64,000 bases of DNA, from positions 310,001 to 374,000 of the forward strand of contig NZ_JAEMHM010000001.1 of the NCBI RefSeq assembly GCF_016458275.1, written 5' to 3'. Positions 55,402 through 63,058 of the stretch are shown here, piece after piece; positions within the stretch are counted from its first letter, which is position 1; every line of letters begins with the position of its first letter. Below the pieces are notes generated by a model. That model worked only from the letters and a program-made list of their open reading frames with translations, ran no database searches and was not told the DNA's origin. The position numbers and the translations under genes are program-made. The DNA comes from Geomesophilobacter sediminis (GTDB taxonomy: Bacteria; Desulfobacterota; Desulfuromonadia; Geobacterales; Geobacteraceae).

Positions 55402-56412
55402 CTACGCCACGCAGACGAAATCCGCCCCCTCGGTCCAGCCGCGCCGTGCGGCGGTCTGGCGGAACTGGTCCCGGGCGCCGCGCAGCCCGATGGCGACGAG
55501 CATCTTGCGCTGCTCCAGCTCGAAGCTCTCCGAATGCAGCACCGGAGCGCCGTGCAGCAGGCGGCCGATCTTGCGCGGGTCGACGTCGAGCCAGTGCGAG
55601 ACCCGGATCCCTGCCGCGGCGAGCAGGCGCTGCCAGGCGCGCGCCTCCTGGCCGGCTCCGGCCAACACCAGTTCGGAAACCTCCTCTAGGAACGCCTGCT
55701 GCAGGTGGTGCAGCTTGCAGCGGCGCATGGCATCCTGGGCGTATTCGCTCATGGTGCGGGTGGCTCGCTCGGGGTGGTCCCGCCAGCAGAACACCGGCCC
55801 CGGGAGCCGGGCGAACCGGGTCCCGGCTGCCGCCATCCTGAGCCACAGATCGTAGTCTTCGGGCCAGCCTAGGTCTCGGTAGCCCCCCAGGCCGGCGACG
55901 ATCTCGCGGCGCGTCATGACCCCGGGGTGGACGAAGGGGGACTCGACGAAGAGGTCGCGGACGATGAGTTCATGGGCCGTGAGCGAGTTCTGCCATCGCT
56001 CGTAGTCGAGCATGCCGCGCCTGAGCCCCTGTCGCGGGAAGTGCCGAAACGACGAAGCGACGAGCCCCACGTGCGGGTTTTCGCTGAGACAGTCGGCCTG
56101 GGTGGCCAAGCGCCGGGGGTGGCTGACGTCGTCGCCGTCCATGCGGGCCAGAAGCGGTGCCCGGCAGAGTTCCAGTCCGGCGTTCAGCGCGGCGACGAGC
56201 CCGCCTCCTTCGCGCCGGAGCACCCGGACCCGCGGATCGCCCTTCGCGGCGGCTGCCAGGATGGCCGGGGTCGCGTCGCTGGAACCGTCGTCGACGGCGA
56301 CCAGTTCCCAGTCGGCAAGGGTCTGGCGAAACAGGGAATCAAGCGCCGCCGGCAGGAAACGCTCTTCGTTGCGGACCGGCATGAGTACTGAGATCAGGGG
56401 CTTACACGACAT
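55402..56412 (-). CDS. Glycosyltransferase family 2
   Basis: A 336-residue transferase of GT-A fold. PLISVLMPVRNEERFLPAALDSLFRQTLADWELVAVDDGSSDATPAIL is the nucleotide-sugar-binding N-terminus and LARMDGDDVSHPRRL supplies the DxD motif (DGDD). EDYDLWLRMAAAG is the family ED motif near the catalytic base. It should transfer a sugar onto a lipid, O-antigen or protein acceptor. ATG 56412 follows GAGGTG; the frame 12 codons longer lacks a site. It stands alone rather than inside a polysaccharide gene cluster, so the acceptor cannot be guessed. Confidence 0.9.
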   Translation of the reverse strand: MSCKPLISVLMPVRNEERFLPAALDSLFRQTLADWELVAVDDGSSDATPAILAAAAKGDPRVRVLRREGGGLVAALNAGLELCRAPLLARMDGDDVSHPRRLATQADCLSENPHVGLVASSFRHFPRQGLRRGMLDYERWQNSLTAHELIVRDLFVESPFVHPGVMTRREIVAGLGGYRDLGWPEDYDLWLRMAAAGTRFARLPGPVFCWRDHPERATRTMSEYAQDAMRRCKLHHLQQAFLEEVSELVLAGAGQEARAWQRLLAAAGIRVSHWLDVDPRKIGRLLHGAPVLHSESFELEQRKMLVAIGLRGARDQFRQTAARRGWTEGADFVCVA

Positions 56413-56519
56413 GGGCACCTCATGAAAATGGAGCGCCCAATGTAGCATGAAAACGGCAGGAGAGGGGAGCGTTGAGCTGCCGGTGCCTCTCTTTTAAAAG
56501 CTCCCGATCCGCTAAAGAC

Positions 56520-56578
56520 ATTGCAAAGCTGGAGCTTTGAAAAAGGCCTGCGTTCCCAAGGTGGACCTTGGGAACGAG
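56520..56578. repeat. Interspersed repeat family D, copy 2
   Basis: ATTGCAAAGCTGGAGCTTTG then CGTTCCCAAGGTGGACCTTG and GGAACGAG: the same two-palindrome element as at 17881-17945, differing in its linker. Confidence 0.8.
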
Positions 56579-56647
56579 AGGCCTCCTCGGTGGAAAGCAA
56601 CCGCGTATCGCAGCAAGAGTGACGCTTTAAAAGAAAACGGGCGTCCA

Positions 56648-56706
56648 CGTCCCCTCTCCTTCAAGGGTCGCGCGCGAGAGCGCAAGCTTGCGACGGACAG
56701 GGTGAG
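56648..56706. repeat. 59-bp exact repeat (family E), copy 1
   Basis: Identical over 59 bases to 62948-63006. It starts CGTCCCCTCTCC, contains the palindrome CGCAAGCTTGCG and ends ACAGGGTGAG. It lies just before the RuvC-like gene, whereas the other copy lies just before the Old Yellow Enzyme gene. Confidence 0.9.
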
Positions 56707-56722
56707 GATGGGTTTTGATCCT

Positions 56723-57190
56723 ATGAAAACACTTCTGGCCGTCGACCTCGGCCTGAAAACCGGCTTTGCCCTCTACGGTGCCGACGGAAAACTCATCTGG
56801 TACCGCTCCCAACACTTCGGCTCCACCGACCGGCTTCGGCGCGGGGCGCACGGCATCATCCGCGGCATCCCCGAGCTTTCCGCCATGGTGATCGAGGGGG
56901 GAGGCAATCTCGCCCTGGTCTGGGAGAAGGAGGCTGAGCAGCACGGGATCGCCGTCCGGCGGGTGGGGGCGGAAGTCTGGCGGGAGGTCTTCCTGCTCCC
57001 GCGTGAGCAGCGCAGCGGCGCCGACGCGAAAAAGCACGCCGGGGAGCTCGCCCGGCGGATCATCGACTGGTCCGCTGCCCCACGCCCCACCTCGCTGCGC
57101 CACGATGCGGCCGAAGCCATCGTCATCGGGCTCTGGGGCGTCCTTCACTTCGGCTGGCTTGACGCCATTCCCCGCGAGATCCAACGCTGA
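56723..57190 (+). CDS. RuvC/RNase H-fold protein of unknown function
   Basis: A 155-residue protein. LLAVDLGLKTGFALYGADG is a RuvC-like first strand with catalytic-type Asp, AMVIEGGGNLALVWEKEAE supplies a Glu after the second strand pair, and SLRHDAAEAIVIGLWGVLHFGW a last Asp in the HDAAEA helix (RuvC has a similar HDxxDA). This is the RuvC-type endonuclease arrangement, but the protein lacks other junction-resolvase features. The TATGAAAAC start at 56723 is in the same frame as a longer open frame that runs through the repeats at 56520 and 56648. Nuclease activity is inferred, not shown. Confidence 0.78.
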   Translation: MKTLLAVDLGLKTGFALYGADGKLIWYRSQHFGSTDRLRRGAHGIIRGIPELSAMVIEGGGNLALVWEKEAEQHGIAVRRVGAEVWREVFLLPREQRSGADAKKHAGELARRIIDWSAAPRPTSLRHDAAEAIVIGLWGVLHFGWLDAIPREIQR

Positions 57191-57235
57191 ACCCGCATAA
57201 CTCCCCACATGGCAGGAAAATAATCTGAGCCGCCT

Positions 57236-57262
57236 TAAAGGTGCTGCCTAATTAACCGATAA
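57236..57262 (+). promoter_or_regulatory. Sigma-28 (FliA) promoter of a deleted chemoreceptor gene
   Basis: TAAAGGTG, exactly 11 bases, ACCGATAA: seven of eight -10 bases and the core TAAAG match the FliA consensus. It now leads into a receptor-tail remnant and the REC-SpoIIE gene. Confidence 0.7.
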
Positions 57263-57394
57263 CTCTCCCATATGTTGAATCATTCCCGGGATGCGCGGTC
57301 CCTCACCGATGCCTGCCGGGTACCGCTTGCTATCCCAGGGGAGGGTTGTGTGGAACACGTTCATTGCCACCCGGACGAATCAGCTCATCGGCCT

Positions 57395-57520
57395 GGTAAC
57401 GAGATCATCACCCAGTCGGAGCAAAACCGCTCCGTCGCCGACCAAGTGGAGAGGGTCTCCACCGAGCTGGCCCGCAAGTCGGAAAGTCTGCTCGGGACGC
57501 TGGCCCGGTTCCGGACCTGA
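57395..57520 (+). pseudogene. Chemoreceptor C-terminal tail remnant
   Basis: The frame ends GNEIITQSEQNRSVADQVER, then VSTELARKSESLLGTLARFR and a stop. This is how chemoreceptor signalling domains of this group end (heptad-rich ...S..Q...A..V..V...L...S..L...L.RF). The receptor's signalling tip and everything before it are missing. The open frame extends upstream to ATG 57272, but residues before GNEII have no receptor pattern. With the sigma-28 promoter 130 bases upstream, this looks like the scar of an internal deletion. It could still yield an 82-residue peptide. Confidence 0.65.
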
Positions 57521-57524
57521 TGGC

Positions 57525-59222
57525 ATGCCAATGACTACGCCGGCACCAGCATCGGAATTCACCCTCCTCTTCGTGGAGGACGACCAGTTCAGCCGGGAGA
57601 TGGTCCTGCCGCGGCTGGAACAGCTCTTTGCGCGAGTCGAGGTCGCCGTCGACGGCATCCAGGGGCTGGAGCGCTTCCAGCAGGGGGGGATTGACCTCGT
57701 CCTGACCGACCAGCATCTTCCGGGGATGTCGGGGCTGGAGATGACCCGGGAAATCCGGGTCTCGGACCAGGAGACTCCGGTGGTGCTGATGACGAGCAGC
57801 ATCGACAACGACATCCTCCTTGAGGCGATCAACGTCGGGGTGTCGCGGTTCATCCCCAAGCCCTACGATTACCAGGTTCTCTCCCGGCGGCTGAAGATCA
57901 TCGCGCGGGAGATCGCCGACAAGCGGCTGGTCGAGCGGTTGCAGCAGCAGGAAGTCGAGGAGCTCCGCTCCAAGGACAGCTACCATCTGTTGCAGCAGGA
58001 GGCGGCGCGCCGGAAGGAGCACCACGTCGTGCGCAATCAGATGCTGCACCAGGCGCTCCCGGACGGCGACGGCAACCTCTGGGGGGTGGAGGTGCGCTAC
58101 GCCCCGCGCGACATCATGTGCGGCGATGCCTACACGGTTCGGCGCCTTCCTGACGGACGACTTTTGGTCTTCATGGCCGATGCCATGGGATCGGGGCTTT
58201 CCGCATCGATCACCGCGATCCTCGCCACCTCCTTCAGCAACTTTTTCGTCGCGCACTTTCAGACCGGCTGCATCTGCGGCTTCAGTCTACCGATCCTGGT
58301 CGGGCGTTTCCGGGAGTACCTTTCTGAAATCCTGCTCGACGACGAGGTGCTATCCTGCGGCTTCTTCCTGGTCGATCTGGCCCGGCTGGAGTTGGATGCG
58401 GCGCTCTTTGCGTTACCCCCCTTGCTGGTGCGCGTGAACGACGGCACGGTGCAGCAGCTGCGCAGCGGCAACGCACCGTTTTGCAGCTACACCGGGGCGA
58501 TTTCTTTTACCAAGCTCGACCTTGCCGGTATCGCCGAACTTCTCGCCACCACCGACGGGGTGACCGATGCCGAACTGGCTGAGGGAGGCGCCTACCGGGA
58601 GGTTCTGGAGGAGGATTTTCGCCAGTCGCCGACGCTTAATGCGTTACAGGGCCGGTTCCGGCAACGCGTCGCTGCCGGGGAGCAGGACGATATGACGCTC
58701 TTCCAACTGCGGCGGCTGGGAAGCGCGGATGCCGTGACCTTTCGCATCGATCCACCGCCCACCTACGAAGGGGTGGCCGAGGCGGTCGAGGAAACCATGG
58801 TACGGCTGCGCGGGGAACGTATTCTCGATGGGGATCTTCTCGACGAGATCGAGTTCGTGCTGAGCGAAGCGGCGGCCAATGCCTACGAGCACGGCTGTCT
58901 GGGGCTGGGGGGCGCTCGAAAGAGGGAGCTGCTCCTGGATGGTAGTTATGATGCGGTACTGACCGGGTCGGTTGCCCCGGAGGGCGCCCATCTCGGCGTG
59001 GCGGTGAGGATACAGCGGGAGGAGGGGCTTTTGACCTTCGAAGTGTCCAGCAGCGGGCCGGGACTAACTCCCGCCCACTTTGGGGTGACGGTAGAGTCCA
59101 CCGCGGTGAACGGCCGCGGCCTGCAGATGATCAAATCTTTTTGCGACAGTATTTTCCTGGCTGACGAAGGACGACGTCTGATCATGATGAAATCGTTTGA
59201 AGGGGGGAACTATGCAGCTTGA
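57525..59222 (+). CDS. Response regulator with PP2C/SpoIIE phosphatase and anti-sigma-type ATPase domain
   Basis: A 565-residue cytoplasmic three-domain protein. REC at 10-130 (LLFVEDDQFSREM, LVLTDQHLPGMSG with phospho-Asp, IPKPYDYQ). A coiled coil leads to the SpoIIE-type phosphatase (APRDIMCGDAYTVRRLPDGRLLVFMADAMGSGLSASI ... LLATTDGVTDAE ... QDDMTLFQL) with the expected metal-binding Asp residues. The last 150 residues are an RsbW-like ATPase (EIEFVLSEAAANAYEHG, AVNGRGLQMIKSFCD). Phosphatase and kinase-like activity in one chain would act on an anti-anti-sigma protein, and the STAS protein encoded next (11-base overlap) is the natural target. ATG 57525 is only weakly supported by a ribosome site; it starts right after the receptor remnant. 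Confidence 0.9.
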   Translation: MPMTTPAPASEFTLLFVEDDQFSREMVLPRLEQLFARVEVAVDGIQGLERFQQGGIDLVLTDQHLPGMSGLEMTREIRVSDQETPVVLMTSSIDNDILLEAINVGVSRFIPKPYDYQVLSRRLKIIAREIADKRLVERLQQQEVEELRSKDSYHLLQQEAARRKEHHVVRNQMLHQALPDGDGNLWGVEVRYAPRDIMCGDAYTVRRLPDGRLLVFMADAMGSGLSASITAILATSFSNFFVAHFQTGCICGFSLPILVGRFREYLSEILLDDEVLSCGFFLVDLARLELDAALFALPPLLVRVNDGTVQQLRSGNAPFCSYTGAISFTKLDLAGIAELLATTDGVTDAELAEGGAYREVLEEDFRQSPTLNALQGRFRQRVAAGEQDDMTLFQLRRLGSADAVTFRIDPPPTYEGVAEAVEETMVRLRGERILDGDLLDEIEFVLSEAAANAYEHGCLGLGGARKRELLLDGSYDAVLTGSVAPEGAHLGVAVRIQREEGLLTFEVSSSGPGLTPAHFGVTVESTAVNGRGLQMIKSFCDSIFLADEGRRLIMMKSFEGGNYAA

Positions 59223-59508
59223 ACGTACCGGCAGTGAGATCACCATTTTGGGGAACATCAAGTCGATCCAGGATAGCGCCTCGATCAAGAATGCGGTCGG
59301 CGCCGCGATCATGGAGGGACACAAGAAGGTAGCGCTGCGGATCAAGGATTCGTTCTCGATGCCGTCGGCGGTGATCGGTTACTTGATGAAGGTGGTCCAC
59401 CATGACCAGGTCCAGCTCGTGGTCGAGGTCGGAGACGAGCGCCTGCTGACCCTTCTGGAGTCACTCAACCTGGAGACCATTTTCGGCGCCCGGCTCCACC
59501 AAGCGTAG
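59212..59508 (+). CDS. STAS-domain anti-anti-sigma-type protein
   Basis: A 98-residue protein starting MQLERTGSEITILGNIKSIQDSASIKNAV. It has the length and alternating strand-helix pattern of a STAS domain: ITILGNIKSIQDSASIKNAVGAAIMEGHKKVALRIKDSFSMPSAVIGYLMKVVHHDQVQLVVEVGDERLLTLLESLNLETIF. The usual DSSG phospho-Ser loop reads KDSFSMPSA, offering Ser at the phosphorylatable site. It is preceded by AAGGGGGGA and overlaps the REC-SpoIIE-ATPase gene by 11 bases, so the two form a partner-switching module: phosphatase and kinase regulating this protein's binding of an unseen target. Confidence 0.82.
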   Translation: MQLERTGSEITILGNIKSIQDSASIKNAVGAAIMEGHKKVALRIKDSFSMPSAVIGYLMKVVHHDQVQLVVEVGDERLLTLLESLNLETIFGARLHQA

Positions 59509-59579
59509 CCGGCTTCGCTGTTGATAACCTGCCTGGCCGATCCTTGGGTGACCGGGGTGCTAACCCTTAGGGATGAAAA

Positions 59580-59608
59580 GGGGACAGGCACCTTCGGAGC
59601 CAGTCCCC
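59580..59608. repeat. Interspersed hairpin family C, copy 3
   Basis: GGGGACAGGCACCTTCGGAG then CCAGTCCCC, as at 18929 and (inverted) 27933. Confidence 0.85.
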
Positions 59609-59632
59609 ATCAACTCCAACCTGGCTTACCCT

Positions 59633-59675
59633 GTGGGAGCGCCATTCCTGGCGCGAACCGCCGGAGGCGGTGACG
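59633..59675. repeat. REP palindrome family B, complete two-part form
   Basis: GTGGGAGCGCCATTCCTGGC/GCGAACCGCCGGAGGCGGTG: two adjacent hairpins, the most complete copy of the family. Confidence 0.85.
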
Positions 59676-59742
59676 TGACGCACCTACAAGTTAACGCCCA
59701 CTCTTCCCCAGCACCGATCTCATTGGCACAGGTGAGGCCATC

Positions 59743-61110
59743 TCACTGGTCCGGGGACCGGCTCAGCTCCTTGTCCAAAAGCCTCCGCACCGTCCGGCGG
59801 ATGAAGAGCAAAGACAGCAGCGCCGCCGACCAGTTCACCAGGAGAATCCCCCACCACACCCCCACCGTTTCCCATTTCAACACGATCGCGAATACCCAGA
59901 AAATCGGCACCGGAGCCAGGAGCTGCCGGTACAGCCCGATCCACAGGGAGAATTTCGGCAGCTGCAGTCCCTGCAGGGCGAAGGTGTTGATGTAGAGGAT
60001 GACATAGGCGGCGAGGACGAAGGCCGCCACGTGCAGGTAGCTTGCCCCGACGGCGATGACCCGCGGATCCTTTGAGAAAAGACCCATCATCGGGGCGGCC
60101 AGGAACAGCAATGCTATGGTGCCGATGGTCATCAGCCCGATCCCGCCGGTCAGTGCTCCCCGGATCGCCTCCTTCACCCGGTCCAGGCGTCGCGCCCCGT
60201 AGTTCTGAGCCACCAGGGCGAGGGTCGCCACGTTGAGCCCCATCACCGGCAAAAGGACGATCTGTTCGATCCGCGTGGCGATCCCGTAGCCGGCAACGGC
60301 CTGGGGGCCGAACCTCCCGACGAACCAGGTGATGACGAAGACCCCGATGGAAACGGTGAGCATGGCCAGGCTGGCGGGGAACCCTTGGCGGGCCAGTTCC
60401 CAAAAGATCCTGCGGCGCGGGACGAACCCCCGCCAGCCGAGGTTGCCGACCAGGCCGGTCTTGCGGGCGCGGTGATGCAAAAAGCCGGTTCCGATCCCCT
60501 GTATGGCGACGGTGGCCCAGGCGATCCCCGGAAGCCCAAGTGGGGGCAGGCCGAGCCCGCCGTGGATGAACCACGGGTCGTAGATCATGTTGAGAATGAA
60601 GGCGGTGACGAGGAAATTACGGTAACTCTTGGTGTCGCCGGTGGCGTTGAGGATGCCGTTTTGGGCTTGGTTGGTCACGAAGAAGACGGCGCCGGCGAAA
60701 AGGGCGCCCATGTAGGAAACTGCCTGGTCCAGGTAGGCTCCCTGGGCGCCCATGAGCCGGAATGCGGCCGGGGCGAGCAGGTTTCCGGCGGCCGAGAGCA
60801 GGATGCCGTGCAGCACGCTGAAGGAGATCACTTGGGCGGCGTAGAGCTCGGCCTGGTCGCTGCGCCCCGCCCCGAGGGCGTGCCCCATGAGGGCGGTCGC
60901 GCCGGTGGAGATTCCGCCCCCCATGGCGATGATGAGGAAAAAGAGCGGGAACGACAGCGACACCGCGGCGACGGCCTGGGTGGAGATCTGTCCCGCGTAC
61001 CAGGTGTCCACCACGTTGAACATGGTGTTGAAGAAGAAACCGATCCCCACCGGCACCGCAAGACGACGCAGCAAGCTCCCGATGGGGGCGGTAATGAGGT
61101 CACCATTCAT
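59743..61110 (-). CDS. MATE-family efflux transporter
   Basis: A 455-residue inner-membrane protein with 12 spans in two similar halves, as in MATE (NorM/DinF) transporters: IGSLLRRLAVPVGIGFFFNTMFNVVDTWYAGQISTQAVAAVSLSFPLFFLIIAMGGGISTGATALMGHALGAGR in the first half, RQGFPASLAMLTVSIGVFVITWFVGRFGPQAVAGYGIATRIEQIVLLPVMGLNVATLALVAQNYGARR in the second. It should export cationic or aromatic compounds in exchange for Na+ or H+. It is transcribed alone; no regulator is adjacent. Confidence 0.93.
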   Translation of the reverse strand: MNGDLITAPIGSLLRRLAVPVGIGFFFNTMFNVVDTWYAGQISTQAVAAVSLSFPLFFLIIAMGGGISTGATALMGHALGAGRSDQAELYAAQVISFSVLHGILLSAAGNLLAPAAFRLMGAQGAYLDQAVSYMGALFAGAVFFVTNQAQNGILNATGDTKSYRNFLVTAFILNMIYDPWFIHGGLGLPPLGLPGIAWATVAIQGIGTGFLHHRARKTGLVGNLGWRGFVPRRRIFWELARQGFPASLAMLTVSIGVFVITWFVGRFGPQAVAGYGIATRIEQIVLLPVMGLNVATLALVAQNYGARRLDRVKEAIRGALTGGIGLMTIGTIALLFLAAPMMGLFSKDPRVIAVGASYLHVAAFVLAAYVILYINTFALQGLQLPKFSLWIGLYRQLLAPVPIFWVFAIVLKWETVGVWWGILLVNWSAALLSLLFIRRTVRRLLDKELSRSPDQ

Positions 61111-61198
61111 GGAACGATTTTCCTTGCGCTCTCCTTGGCAACGGGGCGCCGGCTTTTATAGTTGACGATTCGTCTTCACCTGAGCTGCGGCCGGTTTC

Positions 61199-61269
61199 CC
61201 TTGTAGGAGCGACATTCCTGTCTCGATTAGCCACCGGTCAATCGCGACAACAATGTCGCTCCTACAAGG
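61199..61269. repeat. Inverted REP pair, GTCGC form
   Basis: CCTTGTAGGAGCGACATT (61199-61216) and AATGTCGCTCCTACAAGG (61252-61269) are perfect 18-bp inverted repeats around a loop that itself holds CGATT/AATCG. Confidence 0.9.
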
Positions 61270-61523
61270 AACAGGACCCGGATTTCGAAACCTGATGGCC
61301 CTTCTCATCTTAATACCGCCACTGCGAGTCCGTATGAGTTTTTACACAAAACAGCCTTAACGGATGCACATCGGGCGAATTTACCGCATAATAGGGGCTC
61401 GCGCCAGGGCCGAATCCTCACAAAGCCATCCGCTCACCGGCACAGAGCCGGCCTGAGTGAATCGACCAAGCTCCCTCTGAGCATGCCGTCGGCGCAGATA
61501 CTACCACGACAGAGGTGTATTGC
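61270..61523. other. Upstream region of the TAXI gene
   Basis: About 250 gene-free bases containing the promoter of the next gene, which I could not fit to a confident pattern. Confidence 0.4.
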
Positions 61524-62921
61524 ATGGAACATCACAACCCCGGATACCCGAACAATGGCATGGTGCGCCGCCTCGACGCCGTCCGCCGCCTGGCCCGCCT
61601 GCAGAAGGTCTCCTGGAACGACCTCGCGCTTACTGTCGGTCCGATACTCCTGATCACCCTTCTCGCCATCTGTGCCGCCTATTGGTTCGTGCGCCCCGCC
61701 CCTCCCGATACCATCACCATCATCAGCGGGCCGGACGGCAGCACCTTCCGGGCCACTGCCGAAAAGTACCGGAAGATCCTGGCGCGCAACGGCGTGAAGC
61801 TGAAAATCCTCCCCTCCGACGGATCGCTGGACAACCTCCGCAAGCTTTCCAACCCCTCTTTGCACCACATCGATGTGGGGTTCGTGCAGGGGGGGCTGGT
61901 CCAGGACGCCAGCCAGGAGAAGCTGTTCTCCCTGGGGAGCGTTTTCCACGAGCCGGTCGCCATATTCTACCGGTCGGACAAGCCGGTCACCCTGCTGTCG
62001 GAATTCGCCGGCAGGACCCTTGCCATCGGTCCGGAGGGGAGCGGGACCCGGGTCCTGTCGCTTACCCTCCTCAAGGCAAACGGGATCGAGCCGGGAGGGA
62101 AGACGAACCTGCTCCCGTTAGGGGGCGGCGATGCTGCCCAGGCGCTCTTGGACCACAAGGTGGATGCGGCGTTTCTCATGGGCGACTCCGCGACTCCTCC
62201 GGTGATGCGGCGGCTGCTCTGGACCCCCGGCATCCGGCTCTACAGCTTTTCCCAGGCCGACGGCTATACCCGTCGCTACGGCTACCTCAACAAGCTGCAG
62301 GTCCCGATGGGGGCCTTCGATTTCGGGAAGAACGTGCCGCCGCAGGACATGTATCTCGTCGCGCCGACCGTGGAGCTTTTGGCGCGAAAGAACCTGCACC
62401 CGGCGCTATCGGATCTCCTCATCGAGGCGGCCCGCGAGGTGCACGGCAAGGCGACCCTCATGCAAAAAGCCGGGGAGTTTCCGTCGCCGCAGGAACGGGA
62501 GTACCCGATCAGCCCGGATGCGCGACGGTACTACACTTCCGGCAAAAGTTTCCTCTATCGGAACCTTCCCTTCTGGCTGGCAAGTCTCGTCGACCGGACT
62601 TTGGTGGTTTTCGTCCCGATCGTCGTACTGCTGATTCCGGGGCTGAAGATGGTGCCGGCCCTGTACAACTGGCGGGTCACCTCCCGGATCTACCGGTGGT
62701 ACGGGCTTTTGATCGCCTTGGAGCGCAGCGCCATGGAGCAGCCGGATATCGAGGAGCGGAAGAACCTGATGAAGCGGTTGGATGACATCGAAGGGAGCGT
62801 GGACCGGATGAAGATCCCGGTTTCATTTGCCAACCAGTTCTACGTGCTCCGCGAGCACATCGGCTTCGTCCGCGAGCGCCTCAAGGCCAACGCGGAAGAG
62901 GGGAAATCTGCACCGGGGTAA
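61524..62921 (+). CDS. Membrane-anchored TAXI-type substrate-binding protein
   Basis: A 465-residue protein. Residues 34-55 are a membrane anchor ([21 protein letters not shown]). Residues 60-335 are a TAXI/NMT1-like periplasmic binding domain: [60 protein letters not shown]. Two or so further hydrophobic segments around 350-385 ([30 protein letters not shown]) place the C-terminal 85 residues (coiled-coil-like) in the cytoplasm. No TRAP permease genes are adjacent, so it may sense rather than transport. ATG 61524 follows GAGGTG; GTG 61515 overlaps it. Confidence 0.88.
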   Translation: MEHHNPGYPNNGMVRRLDAVRRLARLQKVSWNDLALTVGPILLITLLAICAAYWFVRPAPPDTITIISGPDGSTFRATAEKYRKILARNGVKLKILPSDGSLDNLRKLSNPSLHHIDVGFVQGGLVQDASQEKLFSLGSVFHEPVAIFYRSDKPVTLLSEFAGRTLAIGPEGSGTRVLSLTLLKANGIEPGGKTNLLPLGGGDAAQALLDHKVDAAFLMGDSATPPVMRRLLWTPGIRLYSFSQADGYTRRYGYLNKLQVPMGAFDFGKNVPPQDMYLVAPTVELLARKNLHPALSDLLIEAAREVHGKATLMQKAGEFPSPQEREYPISPDARRYYTSGKSFLYRNLPFWLASLVDRTLVVFVPIVVLLIPGLKMVPALYNWRVTSRIYRWYGLLIALERSAMEQPDIEERKNLMKRLDDIEGSVDRMKIPVSFANQFYVLREHIGFVRERLKANAEEGKSAPG

Positions 62922-62947
62922 GAGTTTTGTTGATGCATAAGCCCTTG

Positions 62948-63006
62948 CGTCCCCTCTCCTTCAAGGGTCGCGCGCGAGAGCGCAAGCTTGCGACGGACAG
63001 GGTGAG
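62948..63006. repeat. 59-bp exact repeat (family E), copy 2
   Basis: Identical to 56648-56706, including the palindrome CGCAAGCTTGCG. It sits in the 137-base gap between the TAXI gene and the Old Yellow Enzyme gene. Confidence 0.9.
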
Positions 63007-63058
63007 AGGGGGGTGTCATCGTCCAGCCTGCAACGGTTACCTGATTAAGGAGGTCCGC

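Noticed and set aside
54842-55846. 334-codon minus-strand frame over the NIPSNAP and glycosyltransferase genes
   Set aside because: It runs through a REP pair and overlaps two better-supported genes.
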